From: Bacteroidales bacterium
GTDB lineage: Bacteria; Bacteroidota; Bacteroidia; Bacteroidales; UBA932
Length of the DNA stretch: 64,000 nucleotides
NCBI GenBank assembly: GCA_016287875.1
Contig: JAEEXQ010000003.1
Span: 1-64,000 of the forward strand
Reading direction: 5' to 3'
Both the position numbers and the translations under genes were made by a program. Under the pieces are notes generated by a model. The model was not told where the DNA came from. It saw only the letters and a program-made list of their open reading frames with translations, and made no database searches. Shown one piece after another: positions 55,534 through 63,962 of this stretch; position 1 is the first letter of the stretch, and each line of letters opens with the position of its first letter.

Positions 55534-57719
55534 TGAGATCCTACCTTCTTGCCATACTTGCCATAGTTTCGGCTATGGCCCTGACCTGCTCGGTGCCGCG
55601 CGACTATCCGTCCGACAAGGTGGATCCTCTCATAGGATCCGGATTCCACGGCCACGTTTTCGTGGGGGCCAACGTGCCTTTCGGCTTCGTGCAGGCGGGC
55701 CCTACCAATGTCTCCCAAGGCTGGGACTGGTGCTCCGGCTATCACGAATCCGATTCTACCGTCATAGGTTTTTCCCACACCCACCTCAGCGGAACGGGCT
55801 GCGGGGACCTTCTGGACATCACCCTGATGCCGGTAGTGGGAGAGGACCTGAGCTATGCGCGTGGCAGGAAGGATGATCCCGGGAGCGGGCTCTGGTCCTA
55901 TGCCGACCGCAGCAGGGAAATCGCCGAACCCGGGTATTACAGCGTGCCCCTGACCCGTTATGGGATAGTGGCGGAAATGAGCGCCACCGAACGCTGCGCC
56001 ATCCACAGGTTCAGCTTCCCGGCATCCGACGAGTCCGCCTTCGTGTTCGACCTAAAGAACGGCGGCAACTGGGACCATACCACCGAGGCCTATGCCGAGG
56101 CCGTCGGCAGCAATGCCATCCGCGGCTGGCGCTTCTCGAAGGGCTGGGCAAAGAACCAGCGCATCTACTTCTATGCCGAGTTCTCGAAGCCCGTGGAAGT
56201 GGAATACGTCAAGGCGACGGACGATTATGGCAAAGAGCAGGAGAGGATGTTCACGAGGGCGGGTTTCAGCACCGCCGAAGGTGAGCAGGTGCTTGTCAAG
56301 GTCGGTCTTTCCGCCGTCAGTACGGATGGAGCCAGGATGAACCTCGAGACCGAGATTCCCGGCTGGGATTTCGACAAGGTCCGCGGCTCCGCCCGCGATG
56401 CCTGGAACAAGGAACTCTCCCGCATACGCATCAAGGCCGATCCTGTTACCGAAAAGAAGTTCTACACCGCTCTCTTCCACTCGATGATAGCCCCGTCGCT
56501 CTTCAACGATGTGGATGGCAGCTACCGCGGTTCCGACGACAAGATATACCCGAAAGCGGATTTCGACAATTACACCACTTTCTCGCTCTGGGATACCTAC
56601 AGGGCTGAAATGCCCCTGCTCTGCATAATAGAGCCCTCCAGGATGGACGATATGGTGGAGACTATGCTCAAGATTTACGAGCAGCAGGGATTCCTCCCCA
56701 TATGGCACCTGATGGCCAACGAGACTTATTGCATGCCTGGCGAAGCCGGCGTGATAGCCGTCGCGGATGCCATAGTGAAGGGCTTCTCCGGTTTTGACAG
56801 GGAGGCCGCTTTCGAGGCTATGGTCAAATCCCTCGAGAATGTGGGGTGCGGCAACGAGTTCCGCCTCCAATATGGCTTCGCCCCCTCCGACCTTTGCAGC
56901 CAGTCCCTGGGCGTCGATATGGAATTCGCCATCGCGGATGCGGCCGTCGCCAATGCCGCCCGTGCCCTTGGCAAGGATGCCGGAGCCTTCGATCTGCGCA
57001 GCCACAGCTACAGGACTTATATGGACCCTGAAACCGGTTTTGCAAGGGGCCGTATGTCGGATGGCAGCTGGCGCACGCCCTTCAATCCTTACGGGCATAT
57101 CAACACCGATTACACCGAAGGGAATGCCTGGCAGTACAGCTGGCTCGCTCCCCACGACGTCGACTGGCTGATAGGTTTCTGCGGAGGCAAGGATGGCTTC
57201 GTAAAGAGGCTGGATTCCCTTTTCACCGCACCTTCTTCCCTGGAGGAAGGCGCCGCTCCCGACATAAGCGGTATGATAGGACAGTATGTCCACGGCAACG
57301 AGCCGAGCCATCATATTATCTACCTCTACACTATGGCAGGCGCTCCCTGGAAGACAGCCGACAAGGTGCGCGAGGTGCTTACCGGGCTTTACGGTACCAC
57401 CCGTGACGGCCTCTGCGGCAACGAGGACGTCGGGCAGATGTCCGCCTGGTACATACTTTCCGCCCTTGGCTTCTATCAGGTCGAGCCCGCCTCCACCCGC
57501 TTCTGGTTCGGAAGCCCTGTAGTGGATGAGGCCAGAATAGATGCCGGCGGCAGGACCTTCACCGTGGTGGCCCGCAACAACAGCCCCGAAAACAAGTACA
57601 TCCAGTCCATAACGCTGAATGGCAAGCCTTACGACCTGCCATTCATAGATTATCACGATATCACTTCCGGCGGAAAACTGGTCTTCGAAATGGGACCTGA
57701 GCCGGCTTTGTGGTATTAA
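55533..57719 (+). CDS. GH92 alpha-mannosidase, second copy
   Basis: 728 residues. N-terminus MRSYLLAILAIVSAMALTCSVPRD has a lipoprotein-type Cys. GH92 signature blocks: VDPLIGSGFHGHVFVGANVPFG, SGTGCGDLLDI, TEGNAWQYSW (catalytic acid region), YVHGNEPSHH and GNEDVGQMSAWY. The HGNEP motif and the early FHGHVFVGA block match characterised alpha-1,2-type mannosidases of Bacteroides more closely than the first GH92 here. The start overlaps the S41 stop by one base. The stop overlaps that of the convergent pssA gene. It acts on terminal mannose of N-glycans or mannan in the periplasm or on the surface. Confidence 0.93.
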   Translation: MRSYLLAILAIVSAMALTCSVPRDYPSDKVDPLIGSGFHGHVFVGANVPFGFVQAGPTNVSQGWDWCSGYHESDSTVIGFSHTHLSGTGCGDLLDITLMPVVGEDLSYARGRKDDPGSGLWSYADRSREIAEPGYYSVPLTRYGIVAEMSATERCAIHRFSFPASDESAFVFDLKNGGNWDHTTEAYAEAVGSNAIRGWRFSKGWAKNQRIYFYAEFSKPVEVEYVKATDDYGKEQERMFTRAGFSTAEGEQVLVKVGLSAVSTDGARMNLETEIPGWDFDKVRGSARDAWNKELSRIRIKADPVTEKKFYTALFHSMIAPSLFNDVDGSYRGSDDKIYPKADFDNYTTFSLWDTYRAEMPLLCIIEPSRMDDMVETMLKIYEQQGFLPIWHLMANETYCMPGEAGVIAVADAIVKGFSGFDREAAFEAMVKSLENVGCGNEFRLQYGFAPSDLCSQSLGVDMEFAIADAAVANAARALGKDAGAFDLRSHSYRTYMDPETGFARGRMSDGSWRTPFNPYGHINTDYTEGNAWQYSWLAPHDVDWLIGFCGGKDGFVKRLDSLFTAPSSLEEGAAPDISGMIGQYVHGNEPSHHIIYLYTMAGAPWKTADKVREVLTGLYGTTRDGLCGNEDVGQMSAWYILSALGFYQVEPASTRFWFGSPVVDEARIDAGGRTFTVVARNNSPENKYIQSITLNGKPYDLPFIDYHDITSGGKLVFEMGPEPALWY

Positions 57720-58459
57720 GCTTTATTAGGAGCCAGCAATCTGAACAGGGCATTTTCCAGGATATAAACCAGGAAGATGCCCAAAATTATTGCGGGCCAG
57801 GGGAGAGCGAAGAGTATTACCAGCACCATGATGATGAACGATATGCTCAGAAGCGCATAACGCAGCATCTTGGTGGCGGTGTCGGCTTCGATATCTTTCC
57901 CGAACTTGAAGGAAAACATAGGCAGCTCGCACACCAGCAATACGCAGAGGACCAGGGAGACCCCTATCAGTATCCAGGGAATGGCTGTGTCGAACGAATC
58001 CGGAAGATAGCCCAGCAGGCAGCAGAGAGAACCGCAGATAAGGGCCGAAGCCGGTGTCGGAAGGCCGATGAAGGAGGAATGCTGGCGTTCGTCAAGATTG
58101 AACTTCGCAAGCCTGACGGCGCTGAATACTGCGATCAGAAGCGGAATCCAGGCGAAAAACACGGCGATGCCACCGGCCGCCCAGAGGCTGCAGTTGAAAT
58201 ACATCATCAGCGCCGGAAGCACGCCGAAACTCACCATATCCGCAAGGGAGTCCAGTTCCTTTCCCAAGGGGGAATAAGCCCCGAGCAAACGTGCTGCCAG
58301 GCCATCGCAGAAATCGAACAGCACGGCTGTCAGCATACATAAGAACGGGAAATAGGCTACTGCGTGCAGCTCCGGTTCGAACAATGCTATTATGCCTATC
58401 ACCCCGAAGATAAGGTTCAGCGAGGTGATGGCATTGGGGATATGTTTCTTTATGGACAT
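57716..58459 (-). CDS. pssA: CDP-diacylglycerol-serine O-phosphatidyltransferase
   Basis: 247 residues, about eight hydrophobic segments. The CDP-alcohol phosphatidyltransferase motif is complete: DGLAARLLGAYSPLGKELDSLAD (DG..AR........G...D...D). It makes phosphatidylserine, the precursor of phosphatidylethanolamine and, in Bacteroidales, of the phosphoethanolamine head group of sphingolipids. The start lies directly against the stop of the C1 peptidase gene. The C-terminal extension beyond the usual 200 residues has further helices, as in many Bacteroidetes members. Confidence 0.88.
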   Translation of the reverse strand: MSIKKHIPNAITSLNLIFGVIGIIALFEPELHAVAYFPFLCMLTAVLFDFCDGLAARLLGAYSPLGKELDSLADMVSFGVLPALMMYFNCSLWAAGGIAVFFAWIPLLIAVFSAVRLAKFNLDERQHSSFIGLPTPASALICGSLCCLLGYLPDSFDTAIPWILIGVSLVLCVLLVCELPMFSFKFGKDIEADTATKMLRYALLSISFIIMVLVILFALPWPAIILGIFLVYILENALFRLLAPNKA

Positions 58460-59653
58460 TTATTTGACACCCATTTTCTTCTTGAGCTCCTTGGGGAGGG
58501 CATCCTTGTGGAGGATGATATCAAGGCTCTGGCCCTTGACGTAATTCTCGGACACATACCAGATACCATTGTACTTGCTCTTGGTTCCCCAGGAGTTCTT
58601 AACCTTGTAGTACTTGTTGCCGAACTGATCGTGGGCGATGCCGTAGATCTGCATTCCATGGTCGTCGGTGATGGTCTTGTTGTCAAAACCCTTCTGGCGG
58701 TACTCCTGGTCGGGAACAATCTCGGCAGGTGCTTCCACGGGGGCGGGCTTGCCTTCTTCCTTGCCTACCCAGTGCTCCTGGTCGGAGCCGCCCTGCTTGC
58801 TCACAGCTTTAGGGTCGATCAGCACACCAATACCGTTGCGGGTGAAACCGGGCTCGCTGACGTCCGCACCCCAGGCCACGGTGTAACCGGCACGGATGGC
58901 ATCGTCGAGGACCTTCATGAATTCGTCGATGGGAACGTTGAATGCGGTATCCCAGCGCCAGTTGTCATTGACCTCGATGGCGAAATAGGTGTAGAAGGGA
59001 TGATGGGTGAAGGAGGTGAGGCTCACATAGTCCTCGGGATTGAACTTGAAATGGTCGCGGTAACTGGCGGGAGTATAGCTGACGCCGTCCACGGTGAAGG
59101 TCTCGGGAATCTCTCCCAGATAGCTCTTGAGTATGCCCTCGACGCCGTTTTTCCAGCTAGGAGTGAGTTTGCGGTTGGGATTCTTGACAATGGCGCTCAC
59201 ATAAGACTTGAGGGCTGCGTCCATCTCGGCCTGCTCGGGCAGCTCGGTGCCGTAGTTCATTCCGCTGAAGACGCTCTGGGGGATGAGACCGTAGTCTTTG
59301 ATGATATGAAGGACGTCATCTCCCTCGCTGCCTGCGGAGAAATTGAGGCAACCATCCAGACGGACATACTTCTCGGCCCTTTCAAGATAGGACTTGTAGA
59401 TCACGAACATCTCGGAGAAGTCCGGATATGCGGCCTCGTCCTTGATGCCGTTGATACGGATGATTTCGGACTCCACGAAACCGATGGTGGAAAATGCCCA
59501 GCAGGTGCCGCTGCGATACTGGTCCTTGACTGAGGTTATGGTGTTCTCCACATCGGTGGTAAACTCATACTCGGGCCATTTGATGTTGGCTTTCTGGCCG
59601 AAGGCATAGGCGCTCAGCAGCAGGAAAGCCGCGATGACGGTGATTCTTTTCAT
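58460..59653 (-). CDS. C1B (bleomycin hydrolase/PepC-type) cysteine peptidase, exported
   Basis: 397 residues with a signal peptide (to SAYAFGQ). Papain-like catalytic set: Gln in KDQYRSGTCWAFS with Cys of CWAF, His in DDHGMQIYGIAHD, Asn in KVKNSWGTK. Length and wording match the bleomycin hydrolase/aminopeptidase C group, here exported, as often in Bacteroidetes. The role is probably trimming of peptides in the periplasm. It lies between the aminotransferase gene (2-nt gap) and pssA (no gap), so the three are cotranscribed. Confidence 0.88.
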   Translation of the reverse strand: MKRITVIAAFLLLSAYAFGQKANIKWPEYEFTTDVENTITSVKDQYRSGTCWAFSTIGFVESEIIRINGIKDEAAYPDFSEMFVIYKSYLERAEKYVRLDGCLNFSAGSEGDDVLHIIKDYGLIPQSVFSGMNYGTELPEQAEMDAALKSYVSAIVKNPNRKLTPSWKNGVEGILKSYLGEIPETFTVDGVSYTPASYRDHFKFNPEDYVSLTSFTHHPFYTYFAIEVNDNWRWDTAFNVPIDEFMKVLDDAIRAGYTVAWGADVSEPGFTRNGIGVLIDPKAVSKQGGSDQEHWVGKEEGKPAPVEAPAEIVPDQEYRQKGFDNKTITDDHGMQIYGIAHDQFGNKYYKVKNSWGTKSKYNGIWYVSENYVKGQSLDIILHKDALPKELKKKMGVK

Positions 59654-59655
59654 AA

Positions 59656-60852
59656 TTAATCCTTTTTATAAATTACTAACGCTTTTTCGAGTATCTTCAT
59701 TGCCTCCTTCAAGGCAGGGACTTCCAGCACATAGGCTACCCTGACCTGGTTGCGGCCCAGGCCCGGAGTGCTGTAGAAAGGCTCCGCAGGGGTGAGCATC
59801 ACCGTCTTTCCGTCCAGACGGAAATCGGTGAGCAGCCATCTGCAGAAGTCGGTGGCATCTTCCACCGGCAGCTCTGCCACTGTGTAGAAGGCTCCGTCCG
59901 GCTTGGGAGAGAATACTCCCGGGATGGAGTTGAGTGCGGCGATTGTATAGTCCCTCCTGGCTATGTATTCGTCCCGCACGGCCTTGAAGTAGTCCGGCGT
60001 GGCATCCAGGGCCCCGCGTGCGGCTATCTGGCCGAGTACGGGAGGGCAGAGACGCGCCTGGGCGAACTTGGTCACCAGTTCCATCAGTTCCTTGTTCTTG
60101 GAAATCAGGCATCCGATACGCGCTCCGCAGAGGTTGTAGCGCTTCGAGGCGGAGTCTATCAATATGACGTTATCCTCCATTCCGCTGACCTGCATAGCCG
60201 AGAAATAAGGCTCGTCGGTGTAGCAGAACTCGCGGTAGGCCTCGTCTGAAATCAGGAATAGGTCGTGCTTGCGGCAGATGTTAGCTATGGCCAGCACATC
60301 CGCCTTGCTGTAGAGCACGCCCGTGGGATTGGCGGGATTGCAGACCAGTATGGCCTTGGTCCTGGGGCTGATATGCTTTTCTATCTCCCCGGCATCGGGA
60401 AGGGCGAAGGCATTGCGTATGTCGGTATGCACCGCCACGACGTTCACGCCGTTCATCCTTGCCAGGGTGTTGTAATTGCAATAGTAGGGCTCCATAACCA
60501 GCACCTCGTCCCCGGGGTCGAAGGCTGCGTGGAATATGAAACTGAGGGATTCGCTGCCTGCGGTGGTGACAAGTATGTCCTCCGTATCCAGCTGTATTCC
60601 TACTTTGCTGTAGTATTTCTCCACTATGTCCTGCCTGAACGCAAGGGTCCCGGCGGAATTGGAGTAGGGAAGATGGTCGAAGCGGAAGTCCGCAACGGCC
60701 TTGATGGCTGAAGCGGGGGATTTGATATCCGGCGCACCTATGTTCAGATGAAACACTTTGACCCCGTCGGCCTTGGCTTTGTCGGCAAATGGGGTCAGCA
60801 TCCGTATTGCGGAAGCGGGAACGGATCCCGCAGTCTTGGAAATATGCGGCAT
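59656..60852 (-). CDS. PLP-dependent class I aminotransferase
   Basis: 398 residues, fold type I. Substrate and cofactor blocks: NIGAPDIKSP, GSESLSFIFHAAF, NPANPTGVLYS, SDEAYREFCY, PLP Lys in SASKRYNLCGARIG, and the carboxylate Arg in RVAYVLE. The subgroup is aspartate- or alanine-type; the exact amino donor cannot be read. The track's first codon (TTG at 60873) lies within the promoter's -7 element, so the ATG at 60852 is used. It is preceded by a perfect promoter and leads into the C1 peptidase and pssA. Confidence 0.88.
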   Translation of the reverse strand: MPHISKTAGSVPASAIRMLTPFADKAKADGVKVFHLNIGAPDIKSPASAIKAVADFRFDHLPYSNSAGTLAFRQDIVEKYYSKVGIQLDTEDILVTTAGSESLSFIFHAAFDPGDEVLVMEPYYCNYNTLARMNGVNVVAVHTDIRNAFALPDAGEIEKHISPRTKAILVCNPANPTGVLYSKADVLAIANICRKHDLFLISDEAYREFCYTDEPYFSAMQVSGMEDNVILIDSASKRYNLCGARIGCLISKNKELMELVTKFAQARLCPPVLGQIAARGALDATPDYFKAVRDEYIARRDYTIAALNSIPGVFSPKPDGAFYTVAELPVEDATDFCRWLLTDFRLDGKTVMLTPAEPFYSTPGLGRNQVRVAYVLEVPALKEAMKILEKALVIYKKD

Positions 60853-60870
60853 ATCGTCACTTCTTTCCCA

Positions 60871-60901
60871 CAAATATAGGAAATCTTATCTTTCCTGCAA
60901 A
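60871..60901 (-). promoter_or_regulatory. Promoter of the aminotransferase-C1-pssA operon
   Basis: On the minus strand TTTG, 19 nt, TATATTTG, ending 18 nt before the ATG at 60852. It separates this operon from the upstream SDR gene, whose stop is at 60905. Confidence 0.75.
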
Positions 60902-60904
60902 AGG

Positions 60905-61699
60905 TCAGACCTTGTAATAAAGGGAAAGGATGGCGGCAAAGCATTTGCCCGGAAGCAGCCATTTGGCGAATACGGCGAGTTTCTGCAGGGGAGAGGCTAT
61001 CACATAGTGATGGGCCGGATTCTTCCTGGGGATGATCCTTGCGATCTTGGCGGCGAGATACTCAGGCTTGAGGCCAGTGGTTTCGTCCTTCTCGATGCCG
61101 GCCAGGGAGGCTGCATATTTGGGATAGGCGGCGTGCACCTCGGCCCCGTCGGAACTCTTGCGCATTGCGGTGAAGCCCGTAGCGAAATCCCCGGGCTCTA
61201 TTACCACCACTTTGATTCCGAAGTCCTTTACTTCCAGGCGCAGAGCCTCGCAATAACCCTCGATGGCGAATTTGCTGGCGGAGTAGAGACCCTGGAAGGG
61301 CAGGCCCATCAGTCCTCCTATAGAGCTGAAACAGAGTATCTTGCCGCTGCGCTGGGCACGCATCACGGGAAGTATGTGGTGGAGGAAACGGACCATTCCC
61401 ATCCAGTTTACATCCATCTGGCGGCGGGCGTCGTCGAGGGAGCTGAATTCCAAGGGGCCGCCAATGCCCATTCCGGCATTGCTGATGAAAACGTCGATGC
61501 GCCCCTCGGCATCCATCACCTCCCGCACGGCAGCCTCGACGGAAGCATCGTCCGTGACCTCTGCCTGGATGTAATGCACTCCGGGAATCCTTTCGCAGTC
61601 CCTGCGGTGCGTGCCGTAGACACTGTGGCCTGCGCGGGAGAGAGTCTCCGCCATAGCCTTGCCGAATCCGGAAGTGATGCCTGTGATGAGAATGACCAT
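60905..61699 (-). CDS. SDR-family oxidoreductase, possible 3-ketosphinganine reductase
   Basis: 264 residues. Short-chain dehydrogenase motifs: TGITSGFG (NADPH loop), NAGMGIGG, catalytic Ser in CFSSIGG and YSASK. The C-terminal end is hydrophobic (LQKLAVFAKWLLPGKCFAAILSLYY), suiting a membrane-lipid substrate. It starts 2 nt after the serine palmitoyltransferase gene, so reduction of the 3-ketosphinganine made by that enzyme is the natural inference. It could also be a general retinol- or fatty-type SDR. Confidence 0.8.
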   Translation of the reverse strand: MVILITGITSGFGKAMAETLSRAGHSVYGTHRRDCERIPGVHYIQAEVTDDASVEAAVREVMDAEGRIDVFISNAGMGIGGPLEFSSLDDARRQMDVNWMGMVRFLHHILPVMRAQRSGKILCFSSIGGLMGLPFQGLYSASKFAIEGYCEALRLEVKDFGIKVVVIEPGDFATGFTAMRKSSDGAEVHAAYPKYAASLAGIEKDETTGLKPEYLAAKIARIIPRKNPAHHYVIASPLQKLAVFAKWLLPGKCFAAILSLYYKV

Positions 61700-61701
61700 A
61701 T

Positions 61702-62895
61702 CTATCCTTTTATGATTTCAAGCTTGCGGAAGATGCCCTCGAGTATGTCCATCGCGGTTTCCAGCTGTTCGAAACTGTGGGTGGCCATAAGCGCGAAGCG
61801 TATGATGACGGAATCTTCCGGAACTGCGGGAGGAATGACCGGAGTTATGAACACACCCTCGTCCAGGGCCAGTTTCACGGCCGTCAGGCACTTCTCCATG
61901 TCCCTTACGAAGAGAGGGATGATGGGGGATTGGGTATGCCCTATGTCGAATCCTCTCGCACGGAAGCCCTCGTGGGCACGGCGGGTAAGGTCCCAGAGAT
62001 GATCCAGGCGCTCGGGCTCCGACTGCATGATGTCGAGGGCCGCGCTGACGGCTGCCACATTTGCCGGCGGCATGCTGGCGCTGAATATCAGGGAACGGGA
62101 ATTATGCTTGAGATAATTGATTACGGTGTGGTCGCCCGCGATGAATCCTCCCAGGGAACCGAAGGATTTGGAGAAGGTTCCCATTATGAGGTCGGTCTTG
62201 TCGGTAAGCCCGAAATGGTCCGCAGTTCCGCGTCCCTGCCTGCCGAAAACCCCAAGTCCGTGGGCATCGTCCACCATAATGGCGGCATTGTACTTTTCGC
62301 AGAGTTCCACTATAGTCGGCAGGTCGGCCAGGTCTCCCTCCATAGAGTAAACCCCGTCCACGACTATCAGCTTGGGGGCTTCCACGGGCACGGCGCGGAG
62401 CTTCTTCTCCAGCGCCCCCATATCGTTGTGCTGGAATTTGAAGACCTTGCTGAAACCCAGGCGGCTGCCGTCGATGATGCAGGCGTGGTCGAGGGCATCC
62501 AGGAAGATGAATCCGTCCCTGAATCCCAGGCACGAAACCACTCCCAGATTGACCTGGAAACCGGTGCTATATGTAACTGCTTCGTCCTTGCCTACGAAGG
62601 CAGCAAGCTTCTCTTCGAGTTCGAGATGTATGTCGAGGGTGCCGTTCAGGAACCTGGAACCGGAGCAGGAGGTGCCGTATTTGCGTATAGCGGCAATGGC
62701 GGCTTCCTTGAGCCTGGGGTCGTCGGAAAGCCCCAGATAGGAATTGGAACCGAACATCATCACGTCCTTCCCGGCCATCTTGACCACCGGATCCTGTCCG
62801 GAAGATATAGGTCTATAATAGGGGTAAATGCCCAAGGCTTTTACCTCGTCCGCCAGCGTGAAACCGGCGCAGATATTATCAAGGTTAAGGTTCAT
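61702..62895 (-). CDS. spt: Serine palmitoyltransferase
   Basis: 397 residues of the alpha-oxoamine synthase group (with KBL and BioF). Blocks: FGSNSYLGLSDDPRL, GTSCSGSRFLNGT, DDAHGLGVFGRQGRGT, PLP Lys in GTFSKSFGSLGGF and FSASMPPANVA, the last typical of sphingolipid-forming SPT of Bacteroidales. Condenses serine with an acyl-CoA to 3-ketosphinganine. The track's start at 62901 is TTG; the ATG at 62895 (MNLNLDNI) is used. First gene of a pair with the SDR. The family also contains 2-amino-3-ketobutyrate CoA ligase, which is the main alternative. Confidence 0.85.
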   Translation of the reverse strand: MNLNLDNICAGFTLADEVKALGIYPYYRPISSGQDPVVKMAGKDVMMFGSNSYLGLSDDPRLKEAAIAAIRKYGTSCSGSRFLNGTLDIHLELEEKLAAFVGKDEAVTYSTGFQVNLGVVSCLGFRDGFIFLDALDHACIIDGSRLGFSKVFKFQHNDMGALEKKLRAVPVEAPKLIVVDGVYSMEGDLADLPTIVELCEKYNAAIMVDDAHGLGVFGRQGRGTADHFGLTDKTDLIMGTFSKSFGSLGGFIAGDHTVINYLKHNSRSLIFSASMPPANVAAVSAALDIMQSEPERLDHLWDLTRRAHEGFRARGFDIGHTQSPIIPLFVRDMEKCLTAVKLALDEGVFITPVIPPAVPEDSVIIRFALMATHSFEQLETAMDILEGIFRKLEIIKG

Positions 62896-62965
62896 ACACA
62901 AACAATCTAACCCCGAAAATTAGTCAAAAAAGTTTGGAATGCCAACACTTTTGCTCGGAAATAAG

Positions 62966-62973
62966 TAATTTTG
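62966..62973 (+). promoter_or_regulatory. Candidate -7 element of mntP
   Basis: TAATTTTG, 8 nt before the mntP ATG. No -33 at a standard distance. No manganese riboswitch is recognisable in the 86-bp divergent gap. Confidence 0.35.
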
Positions 62974-62981
62974 CCCCCGAA

Positions 62982-63557
62982 ATGACAATTCTGGATATTC
63001 TTTTGATTGCAGTGGCACTGGCGATGGATTGCTTTACGGTATCCATCGTGAGCGGGGTAATTACGCGGAAACTGTTCTGGGGGCGCAATCTGCGTATGGC
63101 CTTCCTCTTTGGTTTCTTCCAGGCTGCGATGCCTTTTATCGGATGGATTGCAATTCATTATTTTCAGTCCAGCGTTGAGGCCTACGACCATTGGATTGCC
63201 TTCGGGCTGCTTCTGCTGATAGGTGGCAAGATGATACTGGATGCTTTCAATGAGGAGGATGAAGCCACTATCAACCCTCTGAATCTCGGAACTCAGCTTA
63301 CGCTTGCCGTGGCGACAAGCATAGACGCTCTTGCGGTAGGTATCTCCTTCTCCTGTTCGGGATACGGCACCGTGCAGAGCCTGATTCTCCCGCTGGCAGT
63401 CATAGGGCTGGTGTCATTTTTCTTCAGCATCGCGGGGCTGCTGCTGGGCGTGCGCTTCGGGGGCGCCGTGGCCAGACGCTTCAAACCCGAAATAATAGGG
63501 GGCGTAATCCTGATCGCCATCGGCGTCAAGATCCTTCTGGAACATCTTTTAGGCTGA
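62982..63557 (+). CDS. mntP: Manganese efflux pump MntP
   Basis: 191 residues, six membrane helices in two similar halves. Each half begins with the conserved acidic motif: ALAMDCFTVSIVSG (first) and ATSIDALAVGISFS (second). This matches MntP/YebN, which exports excess manganese. The ATG at 62982 replaces the track's upstream start. It stands alone between the divergent serine palmitoyltransferase gene and the convergent DUF4491 gene. Confidence 0.92.
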   Translation: MTILDILLIAVALAMDCFTVSIVSGVITRKLFWGRNLRMAFLFGFFQAAMPFIGWIAIHYFQSSVEAYDHWIAFGLLLLIGGKMILDAFNEEDEATINPLNLGTQLTLAVATSIDALAVGISFSCSGYGTVQSLILPLAVIGLVSFFFSIAGLLLGVRFGGAVARRFKPEIIGGVILIAIGVKILLEHLLG

Positions 63558-63558
63558 T

Positions 63559-63882
63559 TTACAGATTGCCGGCCTCTTTGCGCCGAGCCTCGTAATAATC
63601 ATGTCGTGCGGGATTCTCGGGGAACCAGCCGCGCAATACGCGTTTTTCCTGGGTGATGACTTCGTGTATGCCCCAGAAGCAGGAGAATGCCGCAGCGCCG
63701 ATAATGGTGGAGATGACGATATCTGTAACGAACAGGGACCATACCGAGAAAGCGAGACCGGCCAGAAACAGAAGCCACCAGCTCTTCTTTCCCCAGTAAT
63801 ACTCCATCTTGATGACTATGGGATGACATATCCCTATGATGAGGAACACAGCGGTTCCGACAATGATGCCGTTGAAATTCAT
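63559..63882 (-). CDS. DUF4491 small membrane protein
   Basis: 107 residues with three hydrophobic helices. Opening MNFNGIIVGTAVFLIIGICHPIVIKMEYYWG, SCFWGIHEV and the tail RGWFPENPAR are the hallmarks of DUF4491, a family common in Bacteroidetes and Firmicutes with no known function. The start at 63882 is the ATG; the track's 63891 is TTG. A -7-like TACCTTTG lies just upstream on the minus strand. It converges with mntP, with 1 nt between the stops. Confidence 0.85.
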   Translation of the reverse strand: MNFNGIIVGTAVFLIIGICHPIVIKMEYYWGKKSWWLLFLAGLAFSVWSLFVTDIVISTIIGAAAFSCFWGIHEVITQEKRVLRGWFPENPARHDYYEARRKEAGNL

Positions 63883-63933
63883 AGGCCGCAAAGGTACGCT
63901 TTTTTTGTCGCTTATTCTATCATTATTTATTGT

Positions 63934-63941
63934 TATATTTG
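63934..63941 (+). promoter_or_regulatory. Candidate -7 element of the gene at the window's right edge
   Basis: TATATTTG, 21 nt before the ATG at 63963; no -33 at the usual spacing. Confidence 0.35.
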
Positions 63942-63962
63942 TTGGATAAGCCGTATGTCCCT

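Noticed and set aside
62896-62981. Manganese (yybP-ykoY) riboswitch before mntP
   Set aside because: The gap is 86 nt and the -7-like element is only 8 nt from the ATG, leaving no room for the aptamer.
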